Of a DNA stretch of 64,000 nt, positions 51,293-64,000 are shown in pieces (within the stretch, counting starts at the first letter, position 1; the number at the start of each line of letters is the position of its first letter). The stretch is from Callaeas wilsoni (taxonomy: Eukaryota > Chordata > Aves > Passeriformes > Callaeidae). The DNA is taken from the NCBI GenBank assembly GCA_013398955.1, contig VWPU01008522.1, positions 62,001 through 126,000 on the forward strand. Reading direction: 5' to 3'. The notes beneath the pieces are model-generated. The model searched no databases and had not been told where the DNA came from. It saw only the letters and a program-made list of their open reading frames with translations. The translations under genes and the position numbers were made by a program.

Positions 51293-54200
51293 TTCTACTG
51301 CACTTTTTTTCTGTTTACAATTCTAATTAAATACAACACATTAAAGAAATTGAAGATTTGTTTGCTTTTGCAGTGAAACTAATTAAAGTGGAAAAAAAGA
51401 CAGTGTGCATACATCCCAATTTTTTTGCATATGAAAGGCATTGTGGAGATTTTATGTTACTACTCTCCCACCTGGTTTAAGCTGTAGTGAGATAGAAAAC
51501 GAAATATTTCGAATGTTCCTTTTTCTTTCTGTAACTTTTTTGCTTTGATTTTGAATGAAATTACTTGGATAATCTGACAGTAAAAATATGTTTCAACAAA
51601 AAAAATGTTTAAATGGCATCCCACCAAAGATATCCTAATTAGTAATCATTAATACAATTCCAGTTTTCTCCTTTTCCATATCCTAAATCTTATTAGCTCT
51701 TGTAACTCTTACAGAGTATTATATCAAAGGTAAATTATTTTTTTCACTCTAAGGGTCACCATCTTCTCCAATAGGCATGATAAATGTTAAGCAGGAGGTC
51801 TCAATACTCATTCCATCTAAAAGTGGACTTGGGATAATTTATAGAACCAACAACAAGATTTGCAGTTTTCGAGACAGTTCAGATATGCTAGCTCTTAAAA
51901 TTAGTTTTCAAAAACTTTAGTTCAAACAATGACTACATTTCATATAGCCATTATTGCTACAAAGGAAACAAAATTTCCTTTAGTTTATACTACGTGTTTT
52001 AGTTCCCAGAAACTTTGGGAAGCCAGTGTCCAAACTTCCAGAGAACTGTAATGTCTTGTTTGATTCTGTTAGTTCTTAGAGTAGTCTCTCCTAAAAGAGA
52101 AGAAAAATAATTTGGAGGCAGATCCCAATTATTTGTAAAGCTTACTCTCTATTAAAATGATGCCAAGGGAGATGGGGAACTGACTAAACACAAATACTTC
52201 ATAAAACAAGAGATCTTGTAGACCCTTCTACACCGAGCAGAACAGCCCCATTTCCTTTAGAAGCCCTTCAGTGGATCTGAGGATGTTGCTGCCTCCTCCT
52301 GCCCCCGGTGTGGGAATCCAGAGTCTGCAGAGCCCAAGAGCTGCCGGCTCTGCAAGCACTTGCTGTTGCACACCAGCTCATTTAACCCAACCCGACACTC
52401 TCCTGCCGTGTGTAAGGAGGCGCTTGGTACTCGCCTGTGTTTCGTTTACAGCAGCTTCCCTACATGCCCTCCTCTCGGACCAGTACAACTTCTGCAAATA
52501 CAGAAAGAGTCGTTGGAGAAGGGTGAGACCCTCTCTACCTGCTTATTCTCATCTCTACTCCAGTGAAGAAATTCTCACAAGCTTCTATTCCTGCTTAAAA
52601 CTTTTTCATTTGTCCTTTTTCATCCTCAAGCCAAATCACGGACTCAAAAAAGGCCTTGTTTCACGTGTCAAATATCAGTTATCTTCTAGTAAATCTTTTT
52701 CCAAGGCACTTTTTTTAAAAAATCAGCAAAGTTCCCCATGCTTGTGCAATTCACGGGGGAAAATGGAATCTTGCAGTTTTGTTTGAACTTTTCTCAATGT
52801 AAAAAGAGCAACTGTAACCCTTAACCCTAAAGAATAATTAATATTTACAAAGTATATCATCAGATTGGGGCTATAACAAATTGTTGTGCAGCCTTAAAAA
52901 GAAGCTATGAAGTAAATTATTTCAGAAGTTCCCACTAACATGAGTGGTTGTTAAGCTAAGGGTTTCAGCAGAGACATCTTTCCAAGAAACACTGACGTGG
53001 CTTCTGTTGCCAAGTGCTGACCTAACCTATGAGAGAATACCCAAATTTGTTTAACTTATTCTCTATTACAGTCACCCTCCTAAATTTAGTGACTTTTGTG
53101 AGGAGTGGTCTCCTGGCTGTAGTTCAAGGATGCAATGAATAGTCCGTAAAACTAAGCTCATTTCAGAATTCACATGGCTCCTGACCCTCTTTCTAAAGAT
53201 CAAGAGATATGAGGGAACATGAAATGCATAAATGAAGAAAAACCTCTGTTCACAGTACTGGAACTGAGCTCATTTGTGTCTTGCACCCCATGAACAGGGT
53301 CAGAGATGAAAGCTAAAATACCCACAAAACCTTTAATGGCCATTACAGCAGACTGAGGCGACATACGGAGCCTGACAGAGAGCAGAGGAATGTTCTTGTA
53401 AAAGAAACAGAAATGACCTGCCTTGGGGTTATGTGAATCTGTATTATGTAGAATCTATACAGAGAAATTCTTGCAGTAAGGTGCAGATACAAAGAGGGTT
53501 GCTGGATATTTTTTTCCTGTGTCTTAGGGACCAATAAATTTAATAAGAAACTTGACTAAGAGCTGTATTCCCACATTCTAGGTTCCCTTTCAGCAAGGAC
53601 TCTGCATTTACTGAGAAGGCTGTTCTTTTCAGTAAAGCAGACCAAAAAAAGCCCAGAAGCAGGGCATGGCAGGAAACTAGGAAAATGTATTTTCAAATTG
53701 CCTAATTGGAATCTTGCAGTGGTAGGAGAGGCAGATGACCTTGGCGTTAGAAAAACCATAGTATTACCAAAATACAATGGATGGTATAATACAAGAAGAG
53801 ACAAGACCTGGCATGCTAGACAGAGCAGAGAATTTTGAAGTGCTAGTATTGAAAACATGGATGTGAAGCTTCAGTTTGACATTCTGATTAAAGATGGGGA
53901 GATTCAGTGGAGTACATAATGAAAGAATGTTAAACTTTGCCTAAAAACAATGTAGTTTTAGCAATTTTATTTTTAACAAAACGGATCAAGGGGTAGCATA
54001 TGTATGAACAATCCTAGATATAAATAACTGATTGTAGCAAGTTACAGTGAAAAGATGCCACATTCTGTGCATTAAGTTGTTTATTTCTTTTACTGTGACT
54101 GGTATGACTGACTGTTGGCACAAAAAGAGATGAACAGTTGAGAATGGAGACAACAGTTCTCCCTTCACAGAAAATGACAATAATTTTGACTGCAGTGTTA

Positions 54201-54725
54201 TAGTTATGTCTTGTGAGGCTTCTTTTCCTGTTTGTTTATTTAAGTAGATTACTGAATTGCAGAATGTGATATGACAACAAAGTAAACAGATAGTTGTATT
54301 CACTGGCCAATAATGAAACAAACTGCAGTACTGTATAAGATGGAGAGATACAAATGTTAGCCCTGGAAGTAAGAATGATGATAACTGAGCCGAAGGATAC
54401 AGTAGTATATATAGTTATAGCAAAGACAAAGCACACAGGGTCCACAAGAGAGTCTTTGCCAAGAATTTTAGGTTATGTTTGCATGTAAAAAGCAATGCTG
54501 TGCAAAGATGTTCGAGCTAACACTAAATTATATACCACAGTTATAAGAAACACAAAATAGCCATATCAGTGGTTATCTGATGTGTAAGTATCGGTGAATG
54601 TAAGGAGCAAGGATATATTACTTCAGTGAAGTGCTGAGGTAACACAATAGTGGTGTTTTCCTAATTAGGAAGCATTTCATACAGTTCTTCAAAGCAGTGC
54701 TTGGTAGATATTCTTTCGCTGCATT

Positions 54726-54741
54726 AAAAAAAAAAAAAAAA
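54726..54741. repeat. A mononucleotide run
   Basis: About 16 A in an otherwise ordinary intron, with no upstream structure suggesting a retrocopy. Confidence 0.7.
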
Positions 54742-57700
54742 GTCCTCCAAACAGCTATCAGAAATGCTCAAAAGGATATTCTGCAATGGGGAAAACGCCC
54801 TAGGGGAAGGCTGTAGTTCTCACTTCAGTGCTGTCTAGTGCAGTGTGTACCCTGAGTCACACAACGGATGAGTAACTTTCCAGCTTTCTCAGTTTTCCAC
54901 CAACACGGTAGCTGCATCTAACCCTGTTAAGCCTAAATAAGACTCCAGAATACTGGAGAAAAATGCTAGAAGCCCATAATGTTAAGAGCATCAGACTTTC
55001 TGCTGACAGTTTTGACACTTAAATGGCTTCCATCATTACAATACCTGAGCATTCACAAATCTGAATAAATGTATCTTTATGATGCATTATGAAATAAGAA
55101 AGTGGACTCTTTTAGGTCTCCTCTCTCTTTCAGGGTACATCTACAGGAAAGAAGGAACAGGACCAAATGCTCAAATAATTCCAGAATGGTACTAGATTGG
55201 ATTACTAGAGGCCAGTTCACTCAGTCTCATTTTGCCCTTTGAATCAATGTTGAGAATAGTATAGCAGGAAAAATGTTCAGTTGCCACTTGCATGAGGAAA
55301 CAGAAATAGCTAACAACAGCTAATGATAGCAAGATAGATGCTATAAACAATGATAGATTCAGAAAATGAGGATGTTAAGTACTGGGACTGTAGAGCACAA
55401 GCCACCAGATGTAGTAACACTTTAATAGGACTGTGAGTGTGAGAGCTGAAAGACCATCTTGGTTCTACTGAAGTAGCAACTTTCATCAGTTAATATGCAA
55501 ATTTTCTCCACCAAATGAGAGCAAAGTGGTTTTGTCATAAAATCAGGAAGTCACCAATTATAAGCTTTTCACCAGTGGGAAGATCCACTGGTGGCAATAA
55601 GAGCTGGAAATCACTAATGGAACTTTGGGTAAGAAATTGGTATTTTGTTGTTTACAGCAATGCAGTACTGAAATGCAGCTTTGGTTCTTCAGTTGGATGT
55701 TCACAAAATCAGCTGTGGTTTAGGATAGGAAAATTTGCTTATGGATGATAAATATTACTGATTCAATAAAAAAGGTCTTCCCAGGGAAGAGATATTTTTT
55801 CCAATCTGGTTTCTTAATATATCTCATCTAAATAAGAAAAATTAATCTTCTTTAAGCACCACTTTAACTACAAGAATGAAATTAGAAGCTGCTATTTACC
55901 CAAAGGACACAGCTTAATTACCTTAAGATGAACTGTTTAAAATAACTTGAAGAATATTTAGGACATGTTATTTTAAACATCTCCTACAGTTCATTCCTCT
56001 GCATGATAACTTGGCTTAATTACTTATCTCAGTTTTAGTTTCAGATCTGTAAAAAACTGGTCTGTTAATTTTAAACATGTATCAGCTTTCACAGTGCCAG
56101 AAATGGATAAAATCTGGGATAGTATGGCTGTCAACACCAGCATTCCCTCTCTCTTTCTGGAGATCCTAAAGCAGCTTGGCCCATGCACTGCCTAATTCTA
56201 TAGCTAGATTGGTCAAAATTTATTTCTTTTTTTCAAAGTTGTCTGCTTCATTCAAGCCACTGAGTGTACAAAAGGCAGGGCAGCTTTCGAAAAGCTGGTA
56301 TATATTTAAATTATCATGCTTCCAAAGTTAGAAAAGAACACAGCGTTGCACTGATACTATTCACCTCAGCAAAGAATTTCTACCCTCAAGGTTTCTCTCT
56401 GCATGCTTCTAAGTACACAGATGGCAAGTTTCCATCCTTGGTCATTCTCTGGCAGACATTGGTATTTCTGATATACTTGTTGACATAAAGCATAAAATGG
56501 GAGGCTGAAAATATTTTGAAGCTTGGAAGTGTTTATGGTGCACATGCTTTTATATATGCACAAATTACTCATCTATCGTTCCCATATGAAATGTGCATAT
56601 ATTTACAAACAGTTTGTTTACACTCATTTCTAGATAAAATTCATTTATGTACCTTCTTTGTATGTTCTTCAAAATCTCACGAAACAGTAACACATAAATA
56701 GTTGAGACTGCATCACACATAGTGTTGAGACGCAGTGTAAAACCTAGCAGTGATTAGAACATGTGTAAACTTTCTCTAGTTCAGCAGTTTTACAGGAAAC
56801 AGTTACAGGTTCTTGCTCATAGCCCAGTTTTTCTGCAAAAGGGCTATCAAATATAGGAGAGACACAGAAAAACTTAATTTTCAGTAACAGATTTCTGTGA
56901 CTGCAGAGCTCTGGTTACTTGTTCTAGGCTTCAGCTTACCTTTCACAGCTTTGAATCACCAAAAACTAAAAATGTGATAGTCATGATTTCCCATCCTATC
57001 TCTTATTTTCCCTGTATAAAAATTTTTATATTGTTATATAACTATATACATTCACGGAGCCAGATAAAGATTTACCATATAGTAAAACAGAGGAAGACTC
57101 CTAAATCTCAAACAAAACCTCTGGTCTCAAGGTTCCCACAAACAGCTGCCTACATTCCTTGTTTGATTTGAAAAGTTCCTAAAACATTGAAGATTTGCTT
57201 CAGATGCTCCAGACTGTCTGGGTTCCTCTTTGCACGTCCATTTGGTCATGCCCAAGAAGCCAAGTACCCTGAAGATCCTATGTAGTAATCAGGTTAAAAA
57301 CACATCTAAAATGTTCCCAAAAGACTGTGCTTATGGCTGCTGTATTTTTAAAACTACTGAGAAGCATCTGAAAATATTTTGGTGGCATTGGGCCAATCAA
57401 TAGGAAATCTCAGCTCAGAACCCTCTAGAAAACAAAGCAAGTTCAAATCCCCACCTCTGACCTGTGAAAGGCCGTGCTCAGATAGCAATGAGGCTACATT
57501 TGAGGGAAAGTGTTCCTGCCAAGCCCGTATCCCTTTGCAGCCCAGGATGCAAGATCCAGGATCAGATGGCACGTAAATGAGATTCTGAGCCTGCAGCAAG
57601 GAGGTGAGAGCACGCGGGGGAGGTGGTGGCTAACAGCCCCTATTCCTAGCATCACTTCAGGGAAGGAGGAGTGGGATTTTTAAAATTTTCTTTTTGATGA

Positions 57701-60700
57701 TTGTTTAATGCAAAAACTGCATGGATGCGTGCAAATATTGGCAGCAAGAAAACAAAGGCATCTACTCATCCTGTGTTCTGCCATACCAAGATGCATGTTC
57801 CTGCACTGAGGAGAAGATTCTCGGAGCTGGATTCTGGTTTGGGAGACATGCCTGGCAGAGGCTGCCGTCAGGACCTGGAAAGCAGGGTGAGGCTTCCTGT
57901 GAAGCCTTTCCATAATAGTTTAGTATCAGTGAAATTTGAATAGACCTTGTGAGCTGCTTGAAGGACTGCAGGACCCACATTGCTCTGTGGACAACCTCAA
58001 AATTAAAGGAAGAATGAGTAAGTGCAAGTCTTTTCGAATCAGCACTCAGAAGCAAACAAATAAAAAGCCCAAACCAACACCTCAAGTTGGGCAGCTGTAC
58101 GATAACAGAGAAACTTTAGAAATATATTATAACTGATATTTTCATCAGCATTTTGGTAAGTCACAGCCTTTAGATAAAGTTCATGTCAATGAACAAGTTC
58201 TATAGCAAAACTCCTTTTTTAACCAAAACAAGAGAAAAAATTTATATAACACGGTTCCGTGGGGAATTTTCCTGTGACGGTTGACAGCCATTAGGCTGGT
58301 TTGATGCTTATGAGGGCAGACAGCTACTTCCCTCACCCGCAACTGTTTAACTTCTAAATTTGTGCTCAAAATCCATTTCCAGCTTCAGCTACTTTTTCTG
58401 GGTTCTCTTTACTTCTCTGACTAATCTGAATGTCATTTTAATGCTTTCATAAGCGTGGTAAATTCCCTAAAAGGACAAGGAACAATGAAGATATCAGAGA
58501 AATCTGCATTTCATGGATGTCACAGGATTCTGTCCTGTTGTGGCTGTTTAAACAAGGACCAGAGCCTTCTTTTAACGTTTAGTATTTTTTTCCCTCTACA
58601 GCCAGTCTTATATTTTTTCCCCTTAAATGCGCGCAGACTTATTAACATAACAAGGCTGACACCGCAGTTCTAAGATTATGCAGAATCACTCTCAATAAGG
58701 CAGACTGGACCAAATCCTGCCTCCAGTAAGAGAAACTTTTACTGCTACGACGATGAGCTCTGTAAACTTTTTTATGTCTAGACCAAGGGATATGTTCCAC
58801 AAAGAACAGCTAAGCTCTCTGAGAGTGGCTTTAGTAACTGTTGACCAAAAGATTTTTGTAACCCAATGATCTCCTCTCCAAGAACTACACCATTATCTAT
58901 AGCGGATTACAGTCCACATAAACTGGAGATTTGGAAATCTGTGTCCAGAACTGGAGTTCTCTGCTAAACATTAGAGTACTTGAGGTTGCCTGTGTACCTA
59001 CATGTTCTCCCTCTTACAACTTCATCTAAATAATATCTCCCCACCACCACCAGGTAATTTGTGTGCTAGTTATTGTCTAGGTAAACAATACATAATGTTT
59101 CAATATGTGTTAAGAGTTACTGAAAGAGTAAATGGCAGCATATGCATCTATTTACATACTCCCTGTCCAATATTGTGTTATTATAGTCTTGATACCTTCT
59201 GAATTTAAATTTGAGTTAAGTCAGGTTCTGATTTGTTAGACTACTGACAGATTGCTAAAATGAATTTTAAACACAGACTGTGTGTTCATGAAAACATCAC
59301 ATATTTACTTCTGTTAATTATAATGAACTTTACATATCATTATTTCAAAGAGGGAGTTTTTCAGAAAGGACAGACTTGTATTTCCCTGTTTCTTAGAAGT
59401 ACCGTAGGTGTGGGCCTCACTTCTTTCCTTAAAAACAGAAACCAGGATCAGGCTGTGCAAGCAGGTACACCATGCACAGACTGAGAATATAAGGCATACA
59501 GAGCAGCAAGCAAGTACAACCTGGGTACTGCAGCAAATTGTCACAGATCATGTGATAAAAAAAAAAAGATAAAGAATTACACCTAAGGAGCCTAACCAAT
59601 AAGATCTTAAATGAAGAATGTGGCTCTTAATTCTATTAGCTGAAGTATATTAAAAGCAGTATGGAATACCTGTTGGAGCACGAAAATGAATCTTCTTTGG
59701 GAATTCAGATTTTTATTTCTTGCTTATAGTGTCTAACAGTAGATTATAATTATATATATATAATGCCTGCTTATTAATCATATTTAGTTCTATTTCAGTG
59801 AATTTTTCTTTTCTCTTTTGGTCTCTTATTGATGAAGAACAACATATTTATTAAGTAGATGTATAAAATATGAGTTGTGATTCTAAAATTATAATACTCC
59901 ATAAGACAAATGGCCCTGCTTCTCTCCCCTGCGTAGAATGGTGATGCTGGCTAGAAGTGTCTGAGAGTTAGAGCTTTGAATAGCAGTAACAAGGTGCAGG
60001 TAGGGATTTAAGAAAAATGTAAATATTTTTATTTCCTTCTGGTCAGTGTTGACATTGTCTGGCCTTGCCTCAAGGATTCACTCCTCTAGGAATTAGGCTA
60101 CTGTAATTCTATTTTATGCTGTTCTAGTTCTTACACTGCTCCCATCTGCATAGTATTTCAGTGTCTTCCAGTTTCAGCATTACAAGCAGCAGGATGAATG
60201 CTATTTTCTTTCTTTCTTCCTCCTTCTCTAGGGAAATAGCATGAATAAGTACAATATTTTCTGTATATGCTGTTTCCTTTGTGCTGTAGTAGAGGAATTT
60301 AATGTTCATATGCCATGTTGTCACTTCCATACCCATCATAAACATCTGCTTTCTTCTAAAAGAAGAGAGGAGATCTAAGGTGAACATTGCAATCTAAATT
60401 TTCTTCAGAACTGTCAAGAAACAGAGTTAAAAAGTAGAAGAAACCTCCATAAGAAAAAATCTTCTGTTGTACAGGTCCCACCACGGACATGCAATTCTAT
60501 CCAGATGCTCCACTTCTTTTATGCACAAAAGCACGTATTTCCTGAAGAGCTAACTATGCATTCCACAGGAGCACTTGTAAAGGCTATAGGAGCATCACAA
60601 AATACGCACTTCCTCAACAATAAAGAAAAACTCGCAAGAATCTTAGTCCTCTCATCCTTAAAACCTGAGTTAATCAAAATCCTAAACTGGAACACATACT

Positions 60701-61182
60701 CTCTGGTGAAGCTAGTGTAATAATTTCCTGGGATTTCCATTTTGAAATTCAGAAAGACGCTGAAGTACATCATTAAGGCTACTAATATCAGTTGATGACT
60801 TTGCAGTTAAGGATGCTTTAACCTGTCATGAGTCTGACCAGCACACAGAATTAGTCACACTTGCTGTGAGGAGCACATACCAATGTGAACTACTTAGGGT
60901 ATCAAAAGACACGAAACAGGCCACCTGTGCTCTCATACCACATGTGGTACCAAGTTCTGTGTGTTATTACAACCAGACACAGTCTGTAACTTAGAACATG
61001 CCAATAATTTATCTGTTGTCAACTGCTTAGTGAATTCGTTATCTTCATTAAAGACTTAAGTAGCCATGCTATTAACCTAAAACAGAATTAGACTCATCTA
61101 GCCTGTCTTAAGGCAATAGGTACAAGAAGCCAAGTACAGCCACCACAATGAAGGTTTCAGAGATATATACCAAAGGACTTAC

Positions 61183-61374
61183 TGTGATGATCAGCCCTTT
61201 TTCCTGGAAATATTTAACCAGAGGGACTGCATTCTGCTTGAAATTCGTTAGTCTTCTTTGAGTGGCTTTCAGGTTATCATCAGGTCTCCCTTGCTGCTCC
61301 GCACGCTTCAGTAACCTTTCTTTCAGCCTTTGACTGGAACATGCCAGAAACACCACCAAATCTGGGGTACAGAT
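61183..61374 (-). CDS. AK5: AK5 internal exon: C-terminal half of adenylate kinase domain 1 (LID region)
   Basis: AK5 transfers phosphate between ATP and AMP (ATP + AMP to 2 ADP) in the cytosol, chiefly in brain. This 192-base exon encodes 64 whole codons (phase 0 at both ends), starting ICTPDLVVFLAC and ending QEKGLIIT. The acceptor is TTTCCACAG and the donor GTAAGT. It carries the CORE strand LVVFLA and the LID: RLLKR, then GRPDDN, then QRR, so the arginines matching AK1 R128, R132, R138 and R149 and the Asp pair are all present. From memory of human AK5 (about residues 234-297) there are roughly 6 differences in 64, a strongly conserved exon. The domain-1 P-loop and AMP-site exons are not in the window; I searched 61375-64000 without finding them. 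The next exon lies 20.1 kb away at 41034. Certain as a coding exon. Confidence 0.97.
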
Positions 61375-64000
61375 CTGTGGAAAGAGCAATTCAAGAAGTC
61401 TGATTAAGTTGAGTATCCAGCAATACAGGACTCAGCAATTCCACTATAATGTGAGGCTCACATATGTTGCATATGCTGAGTTGGAACTCGATGCAGTCAT
61501 GAATTTTCTGTTGGATTTTTTACACGAAGTTTGTAAGCTTAGGGAGAGGCTTGTTGACCTTATGTGGAGGCTAGTCAACTTGTTTCACCTGACATGTAAG
61601 GAAAAAGTTTAATGAAAAAGTTTTACTTCACAGCAAAAACCTTCTCTAGGCTATGTTCATCATTTGCATTACCAGAAGGCTCCCCTACCTAAATTTTCTT
61701 CAAAAGAGCAAAATATAGATGTCTCATACTCTGCAGGAAAATGGTTGCATGGTTTGCACCTGAAAACTCTTTAAGTAAGGTGGTATTTAAAATCCAGCAG
61801 CCACTATGAAGCTAACTGATGGCTAGGACCAGGTGAAAACAGACCTGTTCCAAGAGCCACAGTTTCTTATAACACTTTCTCTAAATGTCTAAAGCATCAG
61901 TGCACTTTTCAAGAGGTTGGGTGGGTGTCTTTGGGCAGCTAAAAGGGTTTTAATTTCCCCTATCCTTTCTGGTCTGTGTGGTGAGCACTGGTACGTGTCA
62001 CACCCATCCCTGCATTGCGGTTCAAGAAGTAAAGCCTTACGGCAATGAGATAAAGAAAAATTTTTGAACTCTAGCTCTTTCCCAGTTAAATCTTCTTTAT
62101 AAGTTGCTATCAAAAATTTAAAGAAAAGATATCTCTGGTGGTTGGGGATGTGGGGAAAGCAGTGATAGAACCACTTTCTTAGGAATACTGCTAAGTGTTC
62201 ACAGACAATCTTTGGAGGTCACTACTACTTAGTACCTTTGGTGAAAAAAAAAAAGTCATAGAATCTCCACATATCCATTAAATACTTCCAGGGATGTATT
62301 TCCTGTATTTCCAACCATTTCCCTGTTCTAATGCTTCACAATCCTTTCCATAAAGCAATTTTTCCTAGTATTCAATCTAAAGCTCCCTGGCTACAACCTG
62401 AGATTGTTTCCTCTTACCCTAAAGTCACTCAGACACCTGAACTCGCAGGATTTTTAAAATGTGGCTATAAATGTATATTAACTTTATTCATAAGATCTGA
62501 TTTTGTTCTTTCCTGCATCTGGTTGCTACAAAGAAACCTACCTCTCCTTAAAGTTTTCACTAGCTTAGTGCTGTCTTTTAAAACATATTAGAATTCTCTG
62601 TAAGAAGCATTTAAGATGAAAACAAACCATTCAAGGTTTTATCTGATTATAGACCAGAAAGGATTTATTTGTTCTCACATGCAAGCACAAAGTCATTTCT
62701 GCTGTCTTTACTTACCTGAACAAAAAAGTTCATACTTTAATTTTAACTAATATTAGTAAAAACAATGGCTTCCTATTCTAGAAATGATGTCATCTAGTTA
62801 CAATGCAAATGATAGTGGATGCTCAAGAATGTTAAACAGACATTTTTCTTACTATGTTTTCTATCTGCAGAATAATTTTGTCTTTGTTCAGCTTGGTGCA
62901 ATGTAAATTTGAAAGTCAAATTTGAGCTATACACCAGTATCACTAAAACATCTACATGTATTCTAACTACCACAGCATAAAGAGTAACTGATTTATATCT
63001 TTATGTTAATTATATAGTTGTTACAATATATTTTTATTGAGGGCCAGAACAAATCAATTAAGCTTCTGAATACTCTCTCTGTCTAGGTCTCTCAAGGATG
63101 CTAAATTGCATAAAGACAACTATATTTCTAGACTGAATAGTCAAAACTTCCCATGTGGACAATATGGAAAATTAATAACTAAGTTTAAAAAAAAAAACAT
63201 GTCTAAGCTGGGTTTCTGTCATTTGAGAGAATACAACATGAAATATGGTCTGGCCTTTTTCACTGTCAGTCTGAGCACAAAAAGGTTCTTAGGAAGTCAA
63301 AAGAAACCAACACAACTTGTCCAGCCTGAGGTGATGGTCATTAGCCTTTACAAATGAGGTCACTGACAGGGTAATATATGGATATGAGGAAGCAGAAAGT
63401 GGTGAAAAGCAGAGCCATTTTCAAACAATAAAGGACAGTCTGAAAAGCAGCACTAGCAGGAAAGATGGTGGCCTCTTTATCATTACTGAAAATTAAATAG
63501 GATTTAAAAGAAAATCGAATTATTTTTTACACACATTGTAGATGATTCGAGACATGAGCACACAAACTACAAAGGTAATAGTTCCGGTAATTATTTATGA
63601 ATATCTATTAGATTTTGAAACAATTAACCTTACAACCTGGTTTTTTTAAATAACTTCCAGTGGGAGAGAAGCTCTCTGCTACCTCTATCACATGTACCTC
63701 AACAACATCAAAACCACAGTAACTTTCCCTTCCCTTTTCAGACTATTGTAAACAGACAGAGTTATTCTGTCCGTTCATGGGATGAATTATTTATGAAAGT
63801 TAATTTTACTATCACATAATAGCCTTAAGGCACATAATTATTCACATGAAAGACTATGAAAGTAAGTTTCTATGTTAGACTTTCATGCGATATGGACATT
63901 ATTAAAAGTAGCTCGGTTAAATTAAGGTTGCTTCACTAGTAATAGAAGAATAATGAGGAATTTGGGAATTCAAAAAGCATACAGTACTAAAAAATCAAAT
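61375..64000 (-). other. AK5: AK5 intron (partial), upstream side
   Basis: Intron upstream of the domain-1 LID exon. Apart from a diverged CR1 piece near 62255-62425 it is AT-rich with nothing recognised. The preceding AK5 exon (ending near GFPRD...EDQ in human) was sought and not found, so it lies beyond base 64000. Confidence 0.8.
62255..62425 (-). mobile_element. Old CR1 LINE fragment
   Basis: The plus strand contains cttccagggatgtatttcct, then gttctaatgcttcacaatcc, aaagcaatttttcctagtat, tcaatctaaagctccctggc and gattgtttcctcttaccct. The order matches the reverse complement of the CR1 3' region (cctccagggatggggc ... cagtgcctcaccacc ... cttcttcctaatatccaa ... ccatttcctcttgtcct) with heavy divergence. 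Confidence 0.75.

Larger units (their letters stand above)
41035..61182 (-). other. AK5: AK5 intron, 20.1 kb, without recognised repeats
   Basis: The largest intron seen in full. It separates the LID exon of domain 1 from the exon that closes the domain. I found no CR1 fragment, exon or RNA gene. Visible small features are a 16-base palindrome at 50791-50806, a 40-base hairpin at 51253-51292, an A run at about 54726-54741, an AT dinucleotide stretch at about 59750-59762, and a somewhat GC-richer patch at 52265-52450. Confidence 0.85.

Noticed and set aside
52271..52786. 171-codon open frame on the plus strand
   Set aside because: The longest non-island frame, but the translation has no recognisable domain, the composition drifts from GC-rich to AT-rich along it, and no splice or promoter context supports it.
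1..64000. A new multi-gene system, CRISPR array, tRNA or rRNA gene, or endogenous retrovirus
   Set aside because: No regularly spaced repeats, tRNA-like cloverleaf boxes, rRNA segments, LTR pairs or retroviral protein motifs were seen on either strand. The window is the interior of one vertebrate gene.

Overview
This is vertebrate genomic DNA, most likely from a bird. It is AT-rich and gene-poor, with long introns. The only interspersed repeats I could recognise are old CR1 LINE fragments, which typify bird, crocodilian and turtle genomes. I saw no SINE, LTR or bacterial-type gene organisation. All support for protein coding comes from one split gene on the minus strand.

The gene is AK5, adenylate kinase isoenzyme 5, a cytosolic, mainly neuronal enzyme with two adenylate-kinase domains in tandem. 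Reading the minus strand from high to low coordinates, I assembled eight consecutive internal exons: 61183-61374, 41034-40944, 34758-34682, 21136-21094, 19987-19943, 11360-11197, 10186-10070 and 6221-6033. They add up to 918 coding bases (306 codons) with AG/GT splice sites and matching phases throughout. From memory of the human protein (562 aa) they cover about residues 234-540: the C-terminal half of kinase domain 1, the acidic linker, and all of domain 2 except the last ~22 residues. The 5' exons (N-terminus and domain-1 P-loop) lie beyond base 64000. I could not find the short last coding exon, which probably lies before base 1.

The rest is intronic. Eight CR1 pieces sit in both orientations at about 16.0, 18.5-19.1, 21.4-22.3, 24.3, 25.5-25.9, 30.2-30.4, 33.8-34.1 and 62.3-62.4 kb. 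The 34.1-62.2 kb stretch has no repeat I recognise. A sharp CpG-rich island at about 11.86-12.30 kb lies inside the intron just upstream (in the gene's sense) of the domain-2 P-loop exon and is the best candidate regulatory element. A nearly perfect 40-base hairpin lies at 51253-51292.

The most interesting biology is an asymmetry between the two kinase domains. The domain-1 exon keeps all its LID arginines and aspartates. Domain 2 keeps its P-loop but has lost the AMP-site arginine (STGDLLR has become STSDLLQ) and the LID Asp pair, so its catalytic competence is doubtful. I found no new multi-gene system, CRISPR array, RNA gene or intact mobile element.
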